Positions 42,163-50,952 of a DNA stretch of 63,134 nt are shown here, piece after piece. The translations under genes and the position numbers were made by a program. Within the stretch, counting starts at the first letter, position 1; the number at the start of each line of letters is the position of its first letter. The notes under the pieces were generated by a model. That model was not told the origin of the DNA. It was given only the letters and a program-made list of their open reading frames with translations, and searched no databases. The stretch lies in the IMG/VR virus record IMGVR_UViG_3300044946_000158, positions 1 through 63,134 of that record; one strand, given 5' to 3'. This DNA is from a virus.

Positions 42163-44309
42163 TATTTCGATGAGGTGATAGTGGAGCGCGTGCCGCCATC
42201 CTTGTTACGGAGCGCGAACGGCGCGGCATTCGTCGCTGGCCTGCCCTCTGGTTGCTTGCCCGGCGCGGCTGCACCAGGCGGCTGACCCGGCGCACCAGAC
42301 GACGACCCACCGCCAGCATCCGCCTGCAACGCCGCTTTCATCGCTTCCATGCGCGCCGCGAACTCCAGCATCTCTTCCTGCTCGGCGGCGAAACGCTCGC
42401 GGACGGTGTTGCCGGGGATGGAACCGTAATTGGGAATGTTCCACGCTTCCGCGATGGTCTGCGAGTCGATTTGCACGCCGGCCTTTTTAAGCTGAATCAG
42501 CCCGAGCTTCATGGACATCTGCTGCATCTCGTGGAGGGAGTTAGGCATGATGAAGAAGCGCAGGTTGTCGGCGAAGGTGCGCGCGCGCTGGATAGTCGAG
42601 TGTTCAGAGGGTATCGCGGTGGATTTCCCAGTCATCTGGTCCGTCCGTTCTACCGGCTCCCCCGGCATGTGACTCGGTATCAAGGTCGCTGGGTCATAGT
42701 CGAATACTTCCGGCGTGACGCCATCCGGCCCCACCCACTGCATCACCCGCGAGGTCGTGTAGTACTGCAGGATGAGATATTTAATCATGATGCCGAGATC
42801 CCGCATCGGCGGCTCCATCGAGCGCGACTGGTCCTCCACGATGGGGCCATTGGCTTCCATTATTTTTTCTAAATCGTCCATCGAGCCGACCGCGCGCATT
42901 TTAGTGAGCGTCTGGATGTCCGCGATGCCCTGCTGGTGGTCGAGAGTGTTCTCGAACTTCTCCCACAGGGCCATGGACTCGGGGGAGATTTTCAGGATCT
43001 CGGGATTGATCGTTTCTTGGAATACCTTGCCGTCCACGGCGGTGCCATCGTAACCAACGCGTGCGCGGGGCTGCATCGGGTCGTAGCGCTTGGCCTCGGA
43101 CGATGACACGGCGTTCGTGTCGTAGGCGAGGCCGGGGTCCAGTTGCGCGCGGGCCTTGTCCATGTTGCCGCGAGCCAGTTCGTTGATGGCGGACTGGATT
43201 TCGTGCCCGTCGTGAGCCATCGAGAATCCGAGGGGCTCCCACGGCCATTCGTCCACGCCGAACGATACGCCGGGGAACATGCCGTGCCAATCGAACGATG
43301 GACCGTCGTAGAGTTTCACAGTGTCGGTGGAGATGATCAGGCGGCGGTATGGGTAGAGGCGCGCGTCGTTTTCGTTAGCGACGCGGAATAGAGACTGCCC
43401 GGTCTTGATGTCCACGCCCGCTGGGATGCGCTGGCCCACAAATGGCACGGTGTAGGACCACGATGACCCCGGCTCGCCCATCGGGATTTCGGCCTGGGTA
43501 GTGTTGATGGTGAGGTCGATGACGTAGGTCTTGCGCATCGGCACCAGTAGGTCGGCCATGCCGGGAGCGGTCGAGCGCGGCCTGGCGTTGCCGAAGATGC
43601 GCTGGAGGATGTTGCCGCCGCTGGCCGCGCGCACGTCGTCGTTCATGTACCAGTAGCGCGAGGACGAGGGGCGCAGGCGATGCTGGAATGCCGGGAACAT
43701 TCCATGAGCCATGGCCACTGGCATTTCGTCGAGGATCGTGACCGCGTAGGCTTCTTGGTAATTGCCGGAACTGGGGAGCTGCACCGGGAGCACGCACGGG
43801 GCGCCGTAGGTGAGGAGGGTGATTTCCCCGCGCCCGGTGCCGTACATGGCGCGGCGGTACACCGGATGGAGCCAGCCGCGACAGGTAACCGCCGCGTATG
43901 CCAGGGCTTCCTTGACCTTGCGGTCCGCGAACGATTCAAGGTACCAGGCTTTGGTCACCTTGTTCATCATCTCGGCTTGGTCCTTGTAGCTACTGTTGTC
44001 CGAGTGATACCCCCACATGGGCCGGAGCTTGGCGAGCGCTCCGACGGTCTCGCGGATGTTACGTTTGAGGCGGTTGGTGGAAACGTGCGAACGGTAGTCG
44101 GCGGTGCGGTGGGTGGACACGTCGCGGCCGGAGATGATATCGAGGGCCTTGCGCATGTCCGCGTAGCCGCGCTGCGATTTGAGCCAGGATTGGCCCTCCC
44201 CTACGCAATCATCACAAAAACTAATTATCTGCGATTCACTAGCAGCTGCAGGTGGGCATTGCCATGAGCGATAATCCGACGGAGCGCCTTCATGAAGGTC
44301 TAGTGCCAT
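42162..44309 (-). CDS. Portal protein (P22-like size class)
   Basis: A 715-aa protein. N-terminal helices with a GEGQSWLKSQRGYADMRKAL segment, a long central portal body (RNIRETVGALAKLRPMWGYH; NKVTKAWYLESFADRKVKEA) and an Ala/Gln/Pro-rich C-terminal crown (EEMLEFAARMEAMKAALQAD). Length and layout fit large podovirus portals, which form the dodecameric DNA gate. It lies downstream of the terminase. It starts directly after the HNH gene stop (TAAATG) with a weak SD (GGAAC) inside that gene. Confidence 0.75.
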   Translation of the reverse strand: MALDLHEGAPSDYRSWQCPPAAASESQIISFCDDCVGEGQSWLKSQRGYADMRKALDIISGRDVSTHRTADYRSHVSTNRLKRNIRETVGALAKLRPMWGYHSDNSSYKDQAEMMNKVTKAWYLESFADRKVKEALAYAAVTCRGWLHPVYRRAMYGTGRGEITLLTYGAPCVLPVQLPSSGNYQEAYAVTILDEMPVAMAHGMFPAFQHRLRPSSSRYWYMNDDVRAASGGNILQRIFGNARPRSTAPGMADLLVPMRKTYVIDLTINTTQAEIPMGEPGSSWSYTVPFVGQRIPAGVDIKTGQSLFRVANENDARLYPYRRLIISTDTVKLYDGPSFDWHGMFPGVSFGVDEWPWEPLGFSMAHDGHEIQSAINELARGNMDKARAQLDPGLAYDTNAVSSSEAKRYDPMQPRARVGYDGTAVDGKVFQETINPEILKISPESMALWEKFENTLDHQQGIADIQTLTKMRAVGSMDDLEKIMEANGPIVEDQSRSMEPPMRDLGIMIKYLILQYYTTSRVMQWVGPDGVTPEVFDYDPATLIPSHMPGEPVERTDQMTGKSTAIPSEHSTIQRARTFADNLRFFIMPNSLHEMQQMSMKLGLIQLKKAGVQIDSQTIAEAWNIPNYGSIPGNTVRERFAAEQEEMLEFAARMEAMKAALQADAGGGSSSGAPGQPPGAAAPGKQPEGRPATNAAPFALRNKDGGTRSTITSSK

Positions 44310-44843
44310 TTAGTTCCAACTTGCTCCACGACGCACCGCTTTGATTGCGCAGCGACTGACTCCATAAATACGCATGAGGTCGCGGGTAGGTGCAGTGGAA
44401 TTTCGTATCGCATCCGCGGACTCAAACGATAGCTTGGCTTTGGCCCCACGACGTGAGTTTATCTTGCGCGTGACGGCTTCCAAATGAAATGGATTAATAC
44501 AGCGACGATTGCGGCAGAGATGGTCTATTTCTTTACCTTCAGGGATAGGGCCGAAGGTTAGAGTGTAGGAGATACGATGTGCTTGTACCTCTTCTAATAT
44601 CGCAGTGAAACTGCCATAGCCTTCAGGTGAGATATACCCAGCCCAATCCAAGCAATCTATTTTTCCCACACTAGGAGCCAAACTAACCTTGCTCCAAAAC
44701 TGTGCGATTTTTCGCAGCAATGGGACTTTACCGTTATGCCCGTGAACAAATCGAAGAGGCTTACCCTTCCTTGTCCAACCATCATCCCCACGATTACGAG
44801 TTGCGATAGATGTCTCTTGCCCACATCCGCATTCGCAAAGCAT
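44310..44843 (-). CDS. HNH homing endonuclease (free-standing)
   Basis: A 177-aa protein. The HNH core is AHRISYTLTFGPIPEGKEID followed by HLCRNRRCINPFHLEAV (His89, His108, Asn117, His120, with Cys pair 110/115). The C-terminal segment (LSFESADAIRNSTAPT...YGVSRCAIKAVRRG) is a DNA-binding helix-turn-helix found in intron-type endonucleases. It occupies the exact gap between an upstream late gene and the portal, and is AT-richer than both, suggesting recent insertion as a selfish element. Confidence 0.85.
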   Translation of the reverse strand: MLCECGCGQETSIATRNRGDDGWTRKGKPLRFVHGHNGKVPLLRKIAQFWSKVSLAPSVGKIDCLDWAGYISPEGYGSFTAILEEVQAHRISYTLTFGPIPEGKEIDHLCRNRRCINPFHLEAVTRKINSRRGAKAKLSFESADAIRNSTAPTRDLMRIYGVSRCAIKAVRRGASWN

Positions 44844-45316
44844 TAGGATTTCACCGATATCCTGTCCGCGTGGAAGATTTCCTCACCCGCGCCGCGATTG
44901 CCGATGTCATTGTGCCGCGCCCACAGATACATATCGCGCTGGAGTTTTAGGTTGCGGTATTTCTCCTTGGCGCGCTCGTCGCGGAGCTGCAGGTAGCCGC
45001 GGATGAATTCCTTATCATATTCGCTGGTGGAGTCGGAAATCATCTTGGCGTACAGGCGGTCGCGGACTGCTTGTCGATGCGCCTGCACCTGTTCCATGTC
45101 ACGCAGCATTTCCTGCTCGCAGGCGTCGCGTTCCTGCTGTTGCAAGCGAGCCTCCAACTTGTCTACGTCCTTCAATGTGTCGGCGTATTCGCGGCGGTAA
45201 CCGGAGGGCGTGGGGAAATCGGAGTAGGGCGCCAGCATGACGAAGCCGGACGGGTGCGCGGGGTCTGCGCCGTTGACGAAATAAATTACAGCCTCGATGG
45301 TTCCGGGCTTGAGCAT
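44843..45316 (-). CDS. Helical protein of the packaging module
   Basis: A 157-aa protein. A beta start (IEAVIYFVNGADPAHPSGFV) then a long charged coiled coil (residues 50-130, EARLQQQERDACEQEMLRDM). Lies between terminase and portal. The 44843 base is shared with the HNH gene start. Function unknown. Small terminase-like or portal-accessory roles are possible but unsupported. Confidence 0.55.
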   Translation of the reverse strand: MLKPGTIEAVIYFVNGADPAHPSGFVMLAPYSDFPTPSGYRREYADTLKDVDKLEARLQQQERDACEQEMLRDMEQVQAHRQAVRDRLYAKMISDSTSEYDKEFIRGYLQLRDERAKEKYRNLKLQRDMYLWARHNDIGNRGAGEEIFHADRISVKS

Positions 45317-45398
45317 GCTAAGGGGGAGACTAACACGAAACGTTGCGGGGGACTACTACGCACTCGTTAGTTTACTGGCCGCTCGGTGCGTTCCCGGC

Positions 45399-45464
45399 CT
45401 ACTGCGCAGGTCCAGGGCATATATGAGTTCCAGTGAACATCACACCGCATCTGCTACATACCAT
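45399..45464 (-). CDS. 21-aa Cys-rich microprotein
   Basis: In the 160-base gap after the terminase gene, GAGGTGATG lies upstream of ATG 45464, which opens MVCSRCGVMFTGTHICPGPA then Gln and stop. C-x2-C...C is a half zinc-ribbon pattern as in tiny phage genes beside terminases. Short length keeps confidence low. The rest of the gap shows no other feature. Confidence 0.4.
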   Translation of the reverse strand: MVCSRCGVMFTGTHICPGPAQ

Positions 45465-45480
45465 CACTTGGCATCACCTC

Positions 45481-47736
45481 CTATCGGAAGCGTTCCAATC
45501 GCGAATCGCTGTACACGAGGTCCAGCAAATCTACGCTCTTGCCCTCGCTCAGTTGCGAGGCCGAGTACATATGCGCGCCGGTATTCGGCGTCAGGTCAAT
45601 CGGCGGGAGCGCCTGACTGGCCGCCGGGCCGCGCTTTAAGGAACGTTGCGCCAAGATGTCTTGGTCATGAGGGCAGAACACCGCCATCGCAGCCGCGAAA
45701 ATGCGGTCATCATGTTCGCCTTCTTCGTGTTCCATCTTTTCCTTGCCGGAGGCAGTGATAGTGACCTCGAACGTCTTCATTTCCTCAATGAGCCATGGAG
45801 AGTTAATCTTCATCCAGCCGTTCTGCGCGGAGTTCTTGAAATTGCCAAGGAGAATAGGTCGCGACCATGACCATGTATACCAGCCGAGTTTAGTGGCGCG
45901 AGATTTTGACACGCGCTTCTGGTCGTATCGCGTGAAGCGATGAAAGTTCGAATAGCCCATCTTACGCATCTGATGCTGCGCAGTGTCGCCCACGGCTGCT
46001 ACCTGCTCAATGGATACGTAAGGCTCTTTCCAGCGGGTAGTGCCGACCTCCATGAACTGGCCATAGTACGCCGCAATAGCCAAGATAAACGAGAACGCCT
46101 CTACATGATTTACGTAGGGCGAGCCGAACTCGGCGCATTGGATGTCGGGATCACCGCGCCGACCAATGGCCCACACTGAAATAGCAGTAGCATCCAAGCC
46201 TCGGCCCTCGGAGGTATCAACACCGATGCTATAAGACATGTTCGGGCGCGGCGGGTGGAAGACGATGAGTTTGCCGACGGCATGATCGAGGTTGGTGGGA
46301 TCAAGGGGATGATGCGCGAGCGGGTCCCCTTTGTAGCCGTCGAAAATCAGGGGGATAAGTTCCCAGCGATAGGTTTCCTTGTGGGACACATACTTAACCG
46401 GCACACGCGCGGCGCTATAGTCGATATCCGCAGGGTCCGGCTCGTGCGCTTCCTCAATGGACTGGCCGCTGATTCCGTAAGCGGTATATTGGCGTACCCG
46501 CTCGGTCTCAATGACTTCAATGGTCTCGTGGCCGAATGCCGATTCCGCGCTGCGTTGAAGGGCGTCAATGTCATCACCAGCCATTTCCTGTAGAAATTTT
46601 CCCTCCACTCCCTTGTACTTGGCCTCAGCGTGATTCCACTCCCAGAACCACTGCTGGTCTAGAGGCATCTCCCAATACGGACCCTTAAATATGCCACGAC
46701 GCTTCTGGTCCGCAATGAGATACTTTTCAAGCAGGGGATTGGAGCGCACGTACAAGGTGGCCTTCGCAACGTGCGCAGCGGTATCGCGGTCGGGATGCCA
46801 GTGCGAGGGAATAGGCCGAGTGCGCCGATCTGTTTCAGTTGGGTATATATCGACTCCTGAAAACCATGGCAGGAACATCGGGAACATGCGCGAGTGTGGC
46901 CATTCTTTCTTGGAGTAATACCACGTACCCGCCCACCAGCCTTTGTCGCCGCGTCCAGTGGATTCAAGAACGCCGAATACGCGTGGTGAGGCATGGACAG
47001 CCTTCCACAGGCCCTCGTCGATGAGCATGCTTGCGGCGTCGCCATAGAGTGCAACCTCCGAGAGGTGATAGGAGATAGGTGTGCTGCCAGTGGCGATACC
47101 AAACTTTTGCGAGCCGTGCTGAAAGCTGATGGAAGAGGCCGTGGCTCCGAAGATGAGGCGTCCACGGTCGCCTTCGACGCGTGTTGTAGGAGTCGGACGC
47201 AACCACACCGGGAGCATATCGAGGCACAGCAGCATCATGCGCGACATCTCACCAGTTTTCGTCTGGTCCGCCGAGCCGATGACCGCGCCCACACCGGAAT
47301 AGAAGAACACGCGATGTGAGATTAGGAGTTCCGAGAAGATGGAGACGCCGAGTTGCCGCGCCTTCAGGGCCATGATTTCAATGGCAAATCCACGCTCCTC
47401 AAGGTCGCAGATGATATCGAAGTAGATACGTTGCGGAACTCGGAACTGGAAGCGTTGAATCACACCTTGTTCGTCACGTAGGAAAGCGTAGCGCGTGAGG
47501 AAATATGCACAGTCGCATGCACAGAGGGCTTGTTCATTCTGAATCCACCTTACTTCCGTCGCGGTGAGATTCTGCGTCGTGGCAGGGCGGCCCTGCGCGT
47601 CCAGCGCGTACTTGCCCTCTTTCAGGAGGTGGGCTTCGAAACGGATGACTTCGTCGACGGACTTGTAATCGAGGGGGAAGCCCAGCTCGCGCTCGGCGAG
47701 TTCGATGCGTTCGCGGACGCGGGATTCAGAGTACAT
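45481..47736 (-). CDS. Terminase large subunit
   Basis: A 751-aa protein. The ATPase domain has the terminase-type Walker A KARQLGVS (residues 125-132), followed by VIGSADQTKTGEM and HLSEVALYG (Walker B region, with acidic residue). The nuclease domain has IGVDTSEGRGLDATAISVW (near 505) and the later acidic residues AAVGDTAQHQM and EHDDRIFAAAMAV. The order matches phage TerL, which translocates DNA into the prohead. It is preceded by the DUF6527-like gene. Confidence 0.9.
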   Translation of the reverse strand: MYSESRVRERIELAERELGFPLDYKSVDEVIRFEAHLLKEGKYALDAQGRPATTQNLTATEVRWIQNEQALCACDCAYFLTRYAFLRDEQGVIQRFQFRVPQRIYFDIICDLEERGFAIEIMALKARQLGVSIFSELLISHRVFFYSGVGAVIGSADQTKTGEMSRMMLLCLDMLPVWLRPTPTTRVEGDRGRLIFGATASSISFQHGSQKFGIATGSTPISYHLSEVALYGDAASMLIDEGLWKAVHASPRVFGVLESTGRGDKGWWAGTWYYSKKEWPHSRMFPMFLPWFSGVDIYPTETDRRTRPIPSHWHPDRDTAAHVAKATLYVRSNPLLEKYLIADQKRRGIFKGPYWEMPLDQQWFWEWNHAEAKYKGVEGKFLQEMAGDDIDALQRSAESAFGHETIEVIETERVRQYTAYGISGQSIEEAHEPDPADIDYSAARVPVKYVSHKETYRWELIPLIFDGYKGDPLAHHPLDPTNLDHAVGKLIVFHPPRPNMSYSIGVDTSEGRGLDATAISVWAIGRRGDPDIQCAEFGSPYVNHVEAFSFILAIAAYYGQFMEVGTTRWKEPYVSIEQVAAVGDTAQHQMRKMGYSNFHRFTRYDQKRVSKSRATKLGWYTWSWSRPILLGNFKNSAQNGWMKINSPWLIEEMKTFEVTITASGKEKMEHEEGEHDDRIFAAAMAVFCPHDQDILAQRSLKRGPAASQALPPIDLTPNTGAHMYSASQLSEGKSVDLLDLVYSDSRLERFR

Positions 47737-48020
47737 TAATCTTCCCAGTCCGGCATTTCAACGTTCTGGCCTGCAAGCTGGTGGTGTGAATCAGCGCAGA
47801 ATTGGATGCGTCCGTCCGTAACGATTAAATGACAACGCGAGGCAGGATGGTGCTGATTCACAAGTAGTGATGGCGTAAACGTTGGCTTGTCCAGCGACCC
47901 GTTCCATGCCCACTGCGGTCTGCTCGCGTCTCCGTTCACACGAAAGGAGTGACCATAACCACAGCCGGGACAGTGAAACGCCCAGTCGCCAGAGCCGTAA
48001 TTGTGAATCTTCGCGCCCAC
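47736..48020 (-). CDS. DUF6527-like zinc-binding phage protein
   Basis: A 94-aa protein: WAFHCPGCGYGHSFRVN, then QWAWNGSLDKPTFTPSLLVN, then CHLIVTDGRIQFCADSHHQL and a terminal DW. This is the recognisable DUF6527 pattern (CPGCG, 'WNGs.dkPTfsPSl', 'FCDS.H.lag'), frequent next to phage packaging genes and sometimes misnamed as a dehydrogenase. Function unknown. Its stop shares a base with the terminase start. Confidence 0.8.
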   Translation of the reverse strand: MGAKIHNYGSGDWAFHCPGCGYGHSFRVNGDASRPQWAWNGSLDKPTFTPSLLVNQHHPASRCHLIVTDGRIQFCADSHHQLAGQNVEMPDWED

Positions 48021-48814
48021 TACTCAGCCTCGTCTTCGCCCTCGTCCTCTTCATCCACAATCTCAGCGTCCGTCGCCACCGGAACATTCGGCGCCGGCGC
48101 CACCAGCCTCGGAGCCTCGTTGAACCTGTCACTCAGGCGGCGAATCGTAGACTCCGGCGGCGGCGCGGGCACAGCCGCAGCCTGCGCCGTGGAACTGGCC
48201 TGCACCGCCTGCGTCACCGTGATATTGGTCTGGGCGGACTTCGGCGTGGGCGTCCAGCCGGAGGCCTTGTGGAATAGCGCGCGGTCCTGGGTGCCGTCGT
48301 CACGCAGGGCCATCTCCACCGTTTTCTGCACCACGCGCGGCTGGTTCAGGCCGGTGATGACGGTGGCCGCGTTCGCGCCCTGGCGGACCACCTGGATGAT
48401 GAGCTGTTCGAGCACACGGGTGGACGAGACCCCAGCCGCGCAGCAGAAGGCTTCGATGGGGATGCGCGCGCGCAGGCCGCGTGCACAGGAGCGATACGCG
48501 GCGAGGACCTTGCGCGCGTCGGGGTCCTCGCTCGCGTCGAGGAACCGCGGCCAGGCGGAGTCGAGGTTCCAGCCGACGGGACGGAGCGGCGCGGGCTCGG
48601 CGGGGACCGCGTCGACAATTACGTTGCCGTCGTCGTCGGTGACGGCTGGGGTGGCCGCACGCCTGCGGATACCCATGCCCCGTAGCACGCCTGCGATATG
48701 CCGGAGCTGGAGGGTAATTTGGGGCATCTCGTAAAATTGTTCGGGGGTCACGCCGAGGTGCGCGAGTTCGGCTAGGAGGTTGTCGGGGAGCGTTACGATG
48801 GCGGTGGTGCTCAT
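48020..48814 (-). CDS. Putative terminase small subunit
   Basis: A 264-aa protein from ATG 48814 (AGGAAT SD, ATGA overlap with 48811). The open extension to 48868 lies over the next gene. Helical middle (RIPIEAFCCAAGVSSTRVLE, HTH-like; VIITGLNQPRVVQKTVEMAL-type) followed by a Pro/Ala linker and an acidic C-terminus (EIVDEEDEGEDEAE). Small terminases combine an HTH with acidic tails and lie just upstream of TerL. The DUF6527-like gene separates them here. Assignment by position and composition. Confidence 0.45.
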   Translation of the reverse strand: MSTTAIVTLPDNLLAELAHLGVTPEQFYEMPQITLQLRHIAGVLRGMGIRRRAATPAVTDDDGNVIVDAVPAEPAPLRPVGWNLDSAWPRFLDASEDPDARKVLAAYRSCARGLRARIPIEAFCCAAGVSSTRVLEQLIIQVVRQGANAATVITGLNQPRVVQKTVEMALRDDGTQDRALFHKASGWTPTPKSAQTNITVTQAVQASSTAQAAAVPAPPPESTIRRLSDRFNEAPRLVAPAPNVPVATDAEIVDEEDEGEDEAE

Positions 48815-49041
48815 GCGGATTCCTCCCCCTCGCCCTCTTCCATCGCGGCCTTGCGGTCCGCGTGCCATTGCTTGTTCACCGCCGCGAGGTCGAGCATGGA
48901 GAATTCCGTGGGCTTCGGCTTAGGGCGCTCGACGCGGGTTGAGGCGGCGGCGAGGAGCGTTTGCGCGTCGGCTATCTTTTCGAGCGCGATGACACCACGT
49001 CGAGCAAGGCCGAGCACGCGCAACTGGGCGTACCAGTTCAT
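48811..49041 (-). CDS. Small helical hypothetical protein
   Basis: A 76-aa protein opening MNWYAQLRVLGLARRGVIAL with a helix, then an acidic C-terminus (EEGEGEESA). Overlaps both neighbours (shared base at 49041, ATGA at 48811). No family recognised. Confidence 0.55.
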   Translation of the reverse strand: MNWYAQLRVLGLARRGVIALEKIADAQTLLAAASTRVERPKPKPTEFSMLDLAAVNKQWHADRKAAMEEGEGEESA

Positions 49042-49574
49042 CAGGGTATCACATCATCCAACTGCCCCCACTTGGCCCGCTGCTCCTGCGTCGTGTCAGT
49101 GATGGTCACGTCGCCGTCGCCGAACGCTTCGTCGGGAGGGTATATCGCCGACTCCTGCCGCGTGGTGCCGTCGTGGTCGCGCACTTCCATCGGCACCGGG
49201 AGGCCCACGCGCAAGCGTTCCGCGTTGGGGGATTGAATCATGCGGTCCAGACGCGTGGCGGCCACTTCGGCCTGCGTGCCGTCGTCGTTGCGGGACAGTG
49301 GCGCGGTGAATAGTTGGCCTTTGCCCGGCGTCGCGTCGGGGACATTGTGCGCCAGCGGCTTCGAATGGAGTTCAATGTAGGACTCCGGGTTAAGGTGATT
49401 ATCGAGGTGCAGAGCGAGCGAGATGGTATAGCCCACGCGAGGGAAGGACATACCGCTGCCCGAGAGCATCCCTTCGCCTTCGAGCAGGCGCATGAAATCA
49501 TCGAGGAGGATCTGTTTCAGTTCCGGCGCAGACAGCGCTCGATTCGGAACGGATTCATTGTGCGTGGGGCTCAT
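49041..49574 (-). CDS. Hypothetical late-operon protein
   Basis: A 177-aa protein with an N-terminal helix (APELKQILLDDFMRLLEGEG) and a beta region containing VGYTISLALHLDNHLNPESY. Found at the head of the packaging module. Overlaps both neighbouring genes. No recognised domain. Confidence 0.55.
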   Translation of the reverse strand: MSPTHNESVPNRALSAPELKQILLDDFMRLLEGEGMLSGSGMSFPRVGYTISLALHLDNHLNPESYIELHSKPLAHNVPDATPGKGQLFTAPLSRNDDGTQAEVAATRLDRMIQSPNAERLRVGLPVPMEVRDHDGTTRQESAIYPPDEAFGDGDVTITDTTQEQRAKWGQLDDVIP

Positions 49575-49783
49575 TCTCGTCCCTCCCGATGCTCTCTTTT
49601 ATTGACGGCGCATAGGGCATGTGCGCCGACAGGCTCAAGGTGCAGGCGATTCGTACTGACACGAACAATCCTGAAGTCGTAATTCTTTACGGTCACTACT
49701 TCCCCAATGGCGAACTCGATGAAGTTCGCAGGCGCGGGCTTGTCCGCTGGCAACGTCTCGAAGCGATTCGTGTCGGGATTCAT
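49571..49783 (-). CDS. Small conserved phage protein
   Basis: A 70-aa protein: MNPDTNRFETLPADKPAPAN, then FAIGEVVTVKNYDFRIVRVS and RLHLEPVG. The strand pattern 'F.iGEvv.vkg..F.V..i....l.L.p' recurs in tiny phage proteins of unknown function, often near terminase genes. ATGA overlap downstream, shared base upstream. Confidence 0.65.
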   Translation of the reverse strand: MNPDTNRFETLPADKPAPANFIEFAIGEVVTVKNYDFRIVRVSTNRLHLEPVGAHALCAVNKREHREGRE

Positions 49784-49989
49784 CAGAGCTTCCCATCTAG
49801 TGCAATCGACGCGTTCGCAGTCATAACGGCTTCACGCAGCAAGCGAATCGCTGCGGTCTGGTCGGCACTGGCTGGAGTGTTCTCGATGATCACATGGCCC
49901 AATTCCTTAGCCTTCGCGCGAATCGCTTCGTACTTCGGAAGCTGCTCGGGCGACGGCGAGTGATAGGTGAAGATATTATTTATGTCCAT
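49783..49989 (-). CDS. Acb2/Tad1-hairpin-like protein, candidate anti-CBASS sponge
   Basis: A 68-aa protein. NIFTYHSPSPEQLPKYEAIR followed by AKELGHVIIENTPASADQTA and LREAVMTANASIA is the pattern of a large phage family ('F.YH.P...Q...Y..iR..ak.la..I....P.S.e...A...L..AvmwaNAaIA') that I associate with the Acb2/Tad1 hairpin domain. Acb2 proteins sequester cyclic di- and trinucleotides made by CBASS. GAGGAGGCAGC precedes ATG 49989. The family link is from pattern memory. Nucleotide binding by this variant, which has 'TANAS' where 'WANAA' is usual, is unproven. Confidence 0.6.
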   Translation of the reverse strand: MDINNIFTYHSPSPEQLPKYEAIRAKAKELGHVIIENTPASADQTAAIRLLREAVMTANASIALDGKL

Positions 49990-50197
49990 TGTGCTGCCTC
50001 CTCGGATAGGACACTACGTTGATACTTTGTACTTCCCCTTCCATGCCCATCCACATGAAATCCTTTTGACTCTGCGCTTCCCTGCGACTAAAGAAGCGAG
50101 TGGGCCTATCGCCCATCCCATCGCACAGATATTCCTCTTCGCCATCCAAGCCGATCACCAGAAGCGCGTAGCCGGGAGCGCGTAGTCGCTCGCTCAT
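49976..50197 (-). CDS. Small hypothetical protein
   Basis: A 73-aa protein opening MSERLRAPGYALLVIGLDGE with a short beta core (EYLCDGMGDRPTRFFSRREA). Its 3' end overlaps the Acb2-like gene by 14 bp, its start overlaps the previous stop. Function unknown. Confidence 0.55.
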   Translation of the reverse strand: MSERLRAPGYALLVIGLDGEEEYLCDGMGDRPTRFFSRREAQSQKDFMWMGMEGEVQSINVVSYPRRQHNGHK

Positions 50198-50577
50198 GGC
50201 TTCCTCCTGGATTTAACTCTCACCGGATTCCTGACTCGGCCCTTGACCCGCCCCATGCGCGCCGCGCGGCGCTCGATGGCCTCCCGAATCATCCGGGCAC
50301 GCTCCTCCGCGCTCACGAACGGCGAATCGAGGTCCTGTCGCGTGATGGTCCGCCACGGCAGCCCGGCACGCAGGCAGGATAGCACGGCTTCGCGATGCAG
50401 GAGGCTGCGGTGCAGCATGGAGCCGTCGAAGTTGAAAGCGAAGTCGCGGCGCGCGCGGATGGTGGCGGCCGGGACGTAGTATTGCCAGCGTCGGGCGATG
50501 TGCCGTTCGGTCGCGGAGGTGATGAGGCGGCTGGCCATGGGGGATGTGGTGTGGGCGAGGCCGAGTCCCGCGCTCAT
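50194..50577 (-). CDS. Small basic hypothetical protein
   Basis: 127 aa from ATG 50577 (ATGA overlap). An in-frame GTG at 50589 is less likely. Rich in Arg: helices LITSATERHIARRWQYYVPA, RARMIREAIERRAARMGRVK and a basic tail. The basic C-terminus suggests nucleic-acid contact. No family recognised. Confidence 0.6.
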   Translation of the reverse strand: MSAGLGLAHTTSPMASRLITSATERHIARRWQYYVPAATIRARRDFAFNFDGSMLHRSLLHREAVLSCLRAGLPWRTITRQDLDSPFVSAEERARMIREAIERRAARMGRVKGRVRNPVRVKSRRKP

Positions 50578-50936
50578 CGACAGACGCACTTTCCATCGAG
50601 AAATTTCATGTAATCGCTGTGGTCATCGACGGTGAGTATTTCGTCTTCAGCTAAATCCAGCTTCACTAGAAGCGCTATGTGGGTCTCAGGGTCTTTTGGG
50701 GTAGATGGCTTATCGACGCCACGATCCAGCCGAGCGTTGCGCTCGTAGGATGATTCGATATCTCCACCCTTGCGCAATTCGGCCAGATAGCCCTCAACGT
50801 TCATGATGTGACGCTCACGAGCCTTGCCCATTTTAGCTCGGTATTTCTCCATCTCGCGCTCGTAACGTTTGCGGTCCTGCTCCACGTGCTTGTGAATCGC
50901 AGCCTGTAGCTTGCTGACTTTCACTTTCATCTTCAT
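50574..50936 (-). CDS. Coiled-coil hypothetical protein
   Basis: 120 aa from ATG 50936, preceded by GAGGAGGCATGCC. The longer open frame to 50984 lacks an SD. Lys/Arg/Glu-rich helix (RKRYEREMEKYRAKMGKARE) and acidic C-terminal half. Overlaps the following gene by ATGA. Function unknown. Confidence 0.6.
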   Translation of the reverse strand: MKMKVKVSKLQAAIHKHVEQDRKRYEREMEKYRAKMGKARERHIMNVEGYLAELRKGGDIESSYERNARLDRGVDKPSTPKDPETHIALLVKLDLAEDEILTVDDHSDYMKFLDGKCVCR

Positions 50937-50952
50937 GGCATGCCTCCTCATT

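Noticed and set aside
41846-42319. 157-codon minus-strand frame
   Set aside because: It spans the end of the portal, the 41950 gene and the terminator arm in another frame, with Arg/Pro-rich random-like composition.
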